A stretch of 64,000 nt of DNA from Aurelia coerulea (lineage: Eukaryota; Cnidaria; Scyphozoa; Semaeostomeae; Ulmaridae), in the NCBI GenBank assembly GCA_039566865.1, contig CM076943.1:41610663-41674662 (forward strand). The letters are read 5' to 3'. Shown piece after piece: positions 50,901 through 61,000 of this stretch. Within the stretch, counting starts at the first letter, position 1, and every line of letters begins with the position of its first letter. Made by a program: the position numbers and the translations under genes. The notes below the pieces were generated by a model. That model was not told the DNA's origin, searched no databases, and saw nothing but the letters and a program-made list of their open reading frames with translations.

Positions 50901-53900
50901 TTTTTCGTATTTCACGTAATCTCCTTCCCGTATCTTTATATTTGGTTGCATTTGAGCTCAGATGTATGTGAAGGCCACGCACGGGGGGGGGGGGGGGGTT
51001 CTTGGCCAAATTTTGGGTAGGGGTCTGCCGCAAGCATCTTCAAAAGGGTACCGTTGGCTGGACTAATTTTTACGAAAATGGTACCCTTGGCTAGACCAAT
51101 TTGACCATTGTCTGAACCAATTTTTACGAAAATGGTACCCTTGGCTAGACCAATTTTGACCATTGTGCCAAATATGATGTCATGACCGTTCGCTAGACCA
51201 ATATTTTCAAAAATGATACCCTTGGCTAGACCGTTGCTGGGCAAAATTGCAAAAAAGTATACCCTTATACCCTTGGCTAGACTAGAAGTCCGAAAAAGTA
51301 TACCCTTGCTCGCGGCACATCCCCAGGTACCTTTACTATGGAAGAACCCCCCCCCCCCCGTGAGTGACATATGGGAAAATAAACTGGAGCTCCCAGCTAG
51401 AGCTCAAACCTCCAAAACTAACTCGTTTAAGCCTCGTATAGCCATAGTCGTATGGTCCTATAACTATGGTATAACTAGCCTTACCTACGAGAACTACCTT
51501 AGACTAAAGAAGAGACATTTTCCAAAGAAATCCCCAGGTACCTTTACTATGGAAGAACCCCCCCCCCCCCCCCCCCCCATGAGGCCACGGGGTAGTCCTG
51601 ATCCATTGCTCCTCTTGATATCGTCCGGGTAGTGCTGCATAGTAGTATTGTCCTAGGCAATTCGTAATTGTAAACTTTTCATATTGAATATTAAAATAAA
51701 GTGAGAATGCATGATGGCGTCATTTTACGCAGTTTCTGCACGGTCCTCCAGATCTCAAAAGCACAAGAAAAACAAATGCATCAATAGGATCAGAAAACAA
51801 GGACCTTCGGGTCACGTTGCATCCTTTGAAGACTTTACTATTTCGGACAAAACAATAACAATTTTGATCCGTTCATTAATACAAGTCACCTAATCTAAAG
51901 GGACCGTCCATCTTTGAAGCTTCAAGGCTCCTCTTCTCCACTGTATCTGTTTTGATTCTACCTGGACTGTGTCATTTAGTTAATTTATATGGTCTTGCCT
52001 GTTTCAGTTTATCACTTGGTGTTGGATGATGATAATGTTAATGCATTTGCTTCTATGCATTGAATAATTTGCAAAAATGTTAAGCTACTTTGCTATAATT
52101 ATACCTTTAGGCTTGCGTGGCAATGCGAAAGCGTTGGATTAATCCAACTTTTCCGCGTGCACTATATTGAAAAATTGCCTCAAGTGTGAATTCGGGTTTA
52201 GTCTTTTTGTGTAGTGTAAGGCTCGAAATTGTCAGTTTTGCCACACGAAACCAACTGACGAGAGTGTGACGAAACGAAGTTTTTTGGCTATATAATTTGC
52301 TCTTTATTGCAGCTATCAATTTAGTTTCTTTCCTTTCACGGTTATCAGATTAATTCGTTGTTTCTCTTGCAGTATTCAACAGTTTCTCCCTCGTTACAGG
52401 TTAATTTGGTCGCTTTTCTTTTGCAGGAGTTAACAGTTTTCTGTCCACAGATTACTGTGTCTAATGTTGCGTGTGTGGGTTTATTACGACAAGTCCGTTA
52501 CCTCAGGCTATTTTCAAATTCTGCAGAGCAAACATTTGCGTAAAATAATAGTGAACTTGCGATGTTGGCTGTAGAGGCAACTCGATAATGTTACGTTTTT
52601 GCCTCCACCTAAACAGTAATCAAATATGAGTTTTGTTTTTTGCGTCTTTTATGTTTAATTTATATGAAATGATAAACATAGGGCTCAAATCTTTGAAAAG
52701 GTCGGTGTAAAATTTTATTACAGTTTTCTTTTGAATAAATAGTGTAGAAGGAACTTAGGGTTATTTTCTGTAAATCTGCACTGGAAATTTATTGATATCT
52801 TGATTAGTTTCAAAATGGCAGCATTTATTAAATTTGAGGGTATGACGTCATCAAATTTCTAAATCCTAAACCAGGAAAGCTACAGATTTCTGTTTGCCAC
52901 CAGGTTGTAGACCTTCATAAACTATGGTTTTCTCTAAAGGTATATCATTGTTCCTCCATTTGGTTTACAATTTACGATGATTTTAATTTCTCCAAAAATT
53001 TTCCATTAATTTTTTCAAAGAAATCACAATATCAAAAAATTTCCACGGCAGATTTACAGCAAAGTACGATAAGTTCCTTTCAAGCCATTCAATCCAAAGA
53101 AAAATGTCATAGAATTTACATCCACCTCTTTAAAGATTCGAAAGATTTTAGCCCTATGTTGAAATTATAAGATACCTTGTAGAATAGCCAGCATGCTGTT
53201 CTCTATAATCAGAAGCACTCATTCCATCCTTCAAATAAGGGAAACAAAACTGAGGAATGCTTGCAACTCGCGGGTCCATTTCTTTGTCATACTTTTGCTG
53301 CAAAGTGAAATAAAAATCTAATGACTCGAGGCATACTTCTTCGCAAATTTGTACCACTAAGATTTCTTGGCAAAAGGAGCTGGAAAAAATTGAAGTTGGA
53401 AATCAACTGGAGTGATTTTGCTAGCCTGCATTCAGACTGTGCCAATGGGAGAAAGAACATAAAGTCTGTGTGATGCCGTCTGATACACTGTTTTTCTTTT
53501 AAATGCTTAACTTGCGTGCCTCACCCCCCCCCCCCTCACCTCACCTCACCCTCACCTCACCATTCTTATTGGCGGGATGGCAATATGTTTATGAAATAAC
53601 TGAAAATTTGTTTCGCATTTCTCAAAAGCCTTTGTTCTGCAAAACCAACATTGTCTGCGGGAGTGATTCTGCTGACTTTACAAAACAGCGAAATCACGCG
53701 GAATTACGCAGACTTTACTTCCTTTCTCCAGTTCGTAAAGTCTGCGCGTAGGCTAACTTTTGTAGGATTCTTGAAAATCAGGAAGATCGTACTCCAAGAA
53801 ATTCCAATAATATTCACCATCTCCAGAATGAGATTGATCTTTGACAAAAAAAAAACAACAGAAAATACGCAAGAAAATCTTTAATTCGGTCTTATTTAAA

Positions 53901-55067
53901 GTATTGCAGTTTTAGGGTCACCAGGTAGGTGTTAAACAAATGGGAAATATTCTTTCAAGTCTTGCATAATTGTTACTGATTGGTCTACGAAATTCTGCCC
54001 TTTCAAGATATACAGTTAAGCCCCAAATTATTCATACCTATGCCAAATTCTGAGTATTTTGCATCGTTCTATTTGAAGACCAATTTTACTGTGGCTGAAG
54101 TTTCGTAAGAATGTGATAAAAGGCTGAAACAAGTGCTACAAGAGACATTTCAAGGAATGAAATATCTTGTGAATTGGTTAGCCAATATAACGATTGAAAA
54201 TACTCCAAATCTGGCATAGGTATGAATAATTTCGGTCTTAACTGTATTTGCTTGCTTTCAGATAAGAATTCAAAGGAACTTGTTTTGGAAACTCTTGCGA
54301 CCATTGCTTGATGAACACTTTGAACAAGAGTTTGCTTGCCAAAAGACCTGTTGAGAGGGAGAGGCAGAGAAAGAGGTAGATGTGCAGATTTCCCAAGGCT
54401 CCAACTTCAAGGCTCAAAAATCTATGATATACAGAAAAAATGCTAAAATATGGTGCGTTTCCTTTGTTTTTTTTCCGAGAGTATGGAGAACATGGTCAGA
54501 TAAATTTCAGAAATCAAAACATTAAGTCGTGGATGGAGATCTTGCTTCCTCTTCGATTAATGTTGTTCTTTCGCTATAATTCTAAGTACGTTTGTAATTT
54601 CAACTATATTTGTACCAATGTTTTTACTTCATCTTTCTTCGTCTCATCAATGCAAAGGAGACATGGAAAGTACGAGAGTAGAAACTATGGACATGGGCTC
54701 TATGACCCAGAGAAAAAAATTTTTATCAACATTTTATCAAGATTTTGGGGTATATTTTCAAAATTACCGTAAAAGCTCTATATAGCCCCCTCTCTCTAGT
54801 AGGTCTCTCCCCTCAAAGCCATAATTTTAAATAAGACCCTTCTCTATTAATCCCCCGCCCACTTATATCAAATACCAGAGGTTATAAAAGATTTTATATC
54901 ATTTGGTTAAACAAGTTTGCGTGTTAAGTTGAATATGGTTTGCAATAAAATAAAAAGTGCATCGACTTTGTGTAATTGACTCGTAAAATTTTGTTTTTTC
55001 TGCAAAATATGGGGTAAAAGGACAAAACTGCTCGACACGCGACATAGTCGCAGTTATCGTCAAAGCC

Positions 55068-55099
<32 letters not shown>

Positions 55100-58000
55100 G
55101 ACAACAACAACGACAACAACATTTTTTACATTTTTATAGCGATAACTACAAATATTTTATCAGTCTACTTAAAAGATATAAATGATATCCTTGACATCTG
55201 AGTTTGTGAATAAGCCAGCCTCTCTAATACCTCCCTTGGATTCTCTAGAATTAACGGTAGGGTCAGTTGACAATTATATCTCCAAAACGCACAAAAAATA
55301 CCAAAAAACACGCTTGCCGCTGCCACAGTTCGCACGCAGCGCAAATGCTACATCACAAGAGCTTGCTTGGACTTCCTTGGATTGGTGCGAGGATGGCGAA
55401 TAACTCACACCTATCTTTTATTTCCCTTTTCATTCCTTCATCAGTTTTGGTGCCGCAACTTTATGTATTATCGTTTCAAACAACCAGTTTTTACAGTTTG
55501 ATACATGCAATTTGTTTCCCGGGATCTAATCGCAAGAAAACCAATGAAACGTAAAACATTACCTTTGGTGGGAATCGGAACGATATGTAAGGTTCCAACC
55601 CATTATCACCTGGAAAGAACATAACCAAATACAAATCCAGTTAGATAAGGAATTCAAGTCAAAATATTAAAGGTTTTCAGATTCAATTCAAGCATAAAAC
55701 AGCAGCAACATTTCCGTTCTATTTGTAGTGTTTGTACCGGGTGTCTTGTAAAGAAGTACGTATCATGAATAGCAAATCTGGCATACTAGATAATTTTCAA
55801 AATCTTTTGGATGTTTCACCAATTCGAGAATATTGTGTCAGCGTCATCTATTTGCTGCGAGGTGGAGAGGGGTCTTCTTTCTGAGACGCCCGGTTTGAGT
55901 TGTTCTTTTATCCAATTCAATGTATATTTTTCATAGGGGAAAGTGGTTGTTGTGGTTGAAAATCGATGACATCATGTCCTTTCGAGATATGGCAGCCATG
56001 TACATGTAGATTAGTTGTTTTTAATTCTGGCAAAAAAAGTTGAAAATATCCGCCCAGGAATCTATTCCACCCAACTTCATTTTTCATTTCATTTTAAATT
56101 CTTTATACACACAAAACACTTCAGCTTACGAACGCAATACTTGAAAAGAAAATAAATAAATATCCTAATTGCATTAATATAATCTATATACAGTTAAAGC
56201 CAAATTATGTACAGTAACTTATCTAATAGCAGATGCTCTATTACCAACTCTTTTTCACCAAAACTTTACCGCCTAAACTATTTCATTCTTAACGTACTAA
56301 AACTAATTAAAATCATATTCTAAATCCAATAATACAACGATAGTTCCTGTGGTGATATTTGAATTAAAGGTGATGCTCTGAAGATGCCCTAGTGAGCGAA
56401 AATAGTTAGCAGATAACTGAATAAAAAAGCGCAAAAGATCAACTCGATGCCTGCTCTCTGTGGATGTTGTCCCTCTTCTTCTCATCGTTCACTTGATATT
56501 TTTTTGAATTAAAGGTGAATATTTAAGGCAAGTGGGCAGCTCGAGCATAAGAAAATGGAAGCATGTGCAGTGCCACAAGGCTCTTGCTTAAGGCATCCGC
56601 TATTTATTCCATACGTTAATTACCAGGTTCTGAGGCAGTCGGAGATCAACATGTATACGGAAGATATAATACGATAAACTTCTGCAATATGATAATGTCT
56701 CGTTCAATTCCTACCCTGACCATCCTCCCCCGCCCCGGAAATTCCGGGTATTTGCCCATACAATATTCCCGGTCCACAGGCATTTGACCGTAAATTCTTC
56801 CCCGGCTCCGGAGCATTTGACTTGCATTTGATAGGACCTTTTGCTTATACAGTTACTAGGAATATGGCATGTTCTTAGTGCCTGGCCCCTGGGGTCTCGC
56901 CGAAAAAAATACGCCCGCTCTCCGGGCATTTGTGCAAGAAATGTGCTTTGATCCCCAGGCTGCTGGGGGGGTGGTCAGGGTAGGAATTGAATGAGACATA
57001 ACGGCTAAGTAAATAAATAAGGCCTCTTTGAAAGGCCATTGCACACTGGATATCAAGACGATGATATTGGTATATATTTTAATCAATCGTGCAATAATAA
57101 ATTAAGGACGCTGTGAAATACATCGAGCAAGGGCACTTTCGGATAGGCCCTGAAGTCGTAATGGATCCTGCTTATCTTGTCAGCCGAAATTTGGAAGATT
57201 ATATAACATGGATGAATGCAAAAAATCGTGAATATATCCAATCCACTTCAAAATTTACCTGACTCAAATCATCCAATTCGCTCTAAAATTATGAGGGAAT
57301 TTCTTATGGCACGCCATAGCGGAAAATATTGTCAACATAATGAAAACAACCTTAACATCTACAAAGTTTCTATCGTTTCAGTGCAAAACGAATAATGACT
57401 TTGATAACTTTGTAAAAAGGTCCTCAACATTTTGAAAACGCGTCTAACATTTCCGAGAAAGTGCTCAACATTGCCGAGAAAATGCTCAACATTTCCGAGA
57501 AAGTATTTAACATTTTGAAAAAATGCTCAACATTTAGAAAAAGTGCTCAACATTTCCGAGAAAGTGCTCAACATTTTGAAAAAGTGTTTAACATTTTGAA
57601 AAACTGCTCAACATTTTGAAAAAGTGTTCAACATTTTGAAAAAGTGCTCAACATTTTGAAAAAGTGCTCAACATTTTGAAAAAGTGTTCAACATTTTGAA
57701 AAAGTGCTCAACATTTTGAAAAAGTGTTTAACACCAACAACAACAATTACAGCATAGGCAACAACAACAACAACACCGCATGGCACTCAGCAAGAAGATC
57801 TGAATTGAGCCGTTTTTCCCTCATCACCATCAGATCCAGTCTGCAGAGTATGGCACTTTTCGACGAGATCTCCGGTGTGCAAGAGCAACATTCCCGGTGT
57901 GGTGTGCCGCCGCCGGTGTGCACCACCAAGATTTTCTGGTGTGCACCGGTGTGCACCGACTATTTTTCCCTGGTGTGATTAAAATTTGGGAAATTCGCAT

Positions 58001-61000
58001 TTGAATTTCAAAAATGCTAAGGAGCGTCGCGTGCCCTTTCTTCTTCTGTTGCCGTTTCTCCTGTTTGTCTGGGTCATTCCAATAGAGGCGTTTCTTTTCT
58101 TCTACCAGGTGGAGGTGGCAAATTATCCAGGTCATTAACCACTCAAGTCGAGACGCTCAAGTTGCGTAAGGAACCTATCCTGCAATACCAAGATATTCGC
58201 TAAAACGCCGAGAATGATTCCGATGAATAGTCACTTGTTTCTTGAGAACGGTCGTGGTCACTACCAATAATTTCGAGTGAGCGATTCAAAAATACCACTA
58301 TGATACGTAGGTACTCCTCAATATTCCTTATGTACTGCTCAATAAGGTTCGTATCAGCAGAACTCGATTGCGGATATGCTTCAGCAACAAAACGGGCCAA
58401 TGAATGCCAAAATTCAACTGAAGAAGTTCGGACATTTCTTCGCTGCATCTTTACTTAGGCCTACTGGTCAGTGACTTAGGCCATATGGCTTATTACCACG
58501 TGTCACCACGTTGTTGTTGTTGTTATTGTTGTTGTTGGTGTTAAACACTTTTTCAAAATGTTGAACACTTTTTCAATTGTTGAGCACTTTTTCAAAATGT
58601 TGAACACTTTTTCAAAATGTTGAACACTTTTCCTCGGAAATGTTGAGCATGTTAAACACTTTCTCGGAAATTTTGAGCACTTTTTCAAAATGTTAAACAC
58701 TTTTTCAAATGTTGAACACTTTTTCAAAATGTTGAACACTTTTCCTCGGAAATGTTGAGCATGTTAAACACTTTCTCGGAAATGTTGAGCACTTTTTCAA
58801 AATGTTAAACACTTTTTCAAATGTTGAGCACTTTTTCAAAATGTTAAACATTTTTTCAAATGTTGAACACTTTTTCAAAATGTTGAACACTTTTTCAAAT
58901 GTTGAGCACTTTTTTAAAATGTTGAGCACTTTCTCGGAAATGTTGAGCACTTTTTTAAAATGTTGAGCACTTTCTCGGAAATGTTGAGCACTTTCTCGGA
59001 AATGTTGAGCACTTTTTTACAAAGTTATCAAAATCATTATTCGTTTTGCACTGAAACGATAGAAACTTTGTAGATGTTAAGGTTGTTTTCATTATGTTGA
59101 CAATATTTTCCGCTATGGCGTGCCATAAGAATAAGAATAAAGCAGCGCTAACATCGAAAAGGATATCATATCATCTAAAATCAAAGATCTACAACACCTA
59201 TGTGATACCGGTTGTACTCTATGGATTAGAATGTGTTAACTGGACCTCGAAATCCTTGCAAAAACTTGTCGTTTTCCAAAATCATATGATGAGATTCATG
59301 ACAAACAAACGACTGTCTGATCATACGCGAATTGAAGACCTCCTTATTACAACAAAGCTCATTCCCATCACATCCATAATTAAATCAAAAGTCCTGAAGC
59401 TCTACGGTCACACCAAACGCTGTACTCAAGGTGTAAGCAAAATCTGCCTCGAAGGAATGACAGAAGGCAAAAGAAGTAGAGGGAAACAACGTAAACGATG
59501 GCGAGACAACATTAGCCTTTGGACTGGACGGAACCTGATGTCGCTGAACAATGCAGTCAAAGACCGAAATTTATGGAGACAATTGTCACATGTTGATGCG
59601 CAATCCGCCGAAGGCGGAGAAGGCGAACGATGATGATAGCAATAATAATTGAAAACGCAGATTGTGGCGTTTTCGGGTTGTTCTTACAACAATCACTATT
59701 GTTATTACTATTGTCTCCCGGCTAGAATTTGTATTGTTAAAGGTTCAGTGCCTTATTGGTGTGTTTGTGGCCATAACTCTGCCAATCCTGGAGATATTTT
59801 AACCGGCATCCAAACTTGTACTCCCAAACATCTGGAGAGTAGATTGCTTTAAAAAAATTCGGGAAATCTCCAGCAGTTTTTTGTCCTGGTTGCGTTTTAT
59901 AAAGGTAGGTAAAATTTAGAAAAACCTTCACGGGTTTCTTTTGTCTCCTTCGCTTTACAGCCGCCTGATTGGCCCGTAAAAATGAGCCTTTGGCGGTTTC
60001 GACCATAAGTCACGAGCAATCGGCTATGTACGACGAATGATTCCTATACTGCACGTGTTATCACTTTGGGAGGGTGAAAATGTCATCCCTGGGAGCATGA
60101 CAACATTATTACGGGCGATTTCATCCTCCCAAAAGGATAACACGTGCTAAAATCCGTAGAAGTCATTGCTGTAAGGCAGAAATATTGGGAAAGTTTGGTC
60201 GTGATTTTTGGGCATGCTTTTAAGTCTCCTTGAAGATGCTCTCTCGAGCAAATCCGTCATAATTTCAGAACAGAATGGCCAATTTCAGTCCGGTAAATTG
60301 ATTAATGGATTTGAAAATGTTCATCAATAAATGATATATTTGCCAATATCATCGTCTTGATATCTAGGGAGCGGTGCGGTGGCCTTTTAAATAGGGATAA
60401 GAATGAAATTTTATATCCCAGTTAATTCGCGGAAGATGCTGCGAGCGTTTGCTTATAAAAGGTGTCCCACAACCTTGATTAAGCTTCATTTTGTTTATGA
60501 CATGGGTAACTACACGTATCACTCAATTATCAGCAGATCGTTTTATTCACTTTTCTAATAATTTAGCACGCTGCATGCATTGCGCCTTGTTGTTTTTGCA
60601 AACGAAAACTTTTCAGCAATCACTTTTTGTGCTCGGTGATTCGTAAATTTGTTCGTTGTTACATGCGTAAAAACACGTATCATTCAATTCCCAGAAGATT
60701 GTTTATTCACTTTTTGAGTTATTTGGAACACTGCTAGCCTCGCATTTGGCTGGTTTTCAAAAGAATACTTTTATCAGAAGAGTAGAAATACGTTGACCAA
60801 CAAAGCAGTCAATCTTTCGCAGTATGCGTGTTGTAGACAATAGATTTGGAAATCTTTCGATTTTGTTTTCGCATTCAGTTTAAAACCAAAATTTTGTCAA
60901 GTTGCCTTCGCATTTGGACATTGAAGGCAAAGCAGAAAGGCGTGGTAAAGATCTGGCATTTCGTAAGGTTTTGCGATTTCTTTCACCCGCCCACCCACAA

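Noticed and set aside
58503..58950. Minus-strand frames with repeated F-N-I-L-K-K-C-S
   Set aside because: Translation of the foldback element's tandem array; the same array read on both arms.
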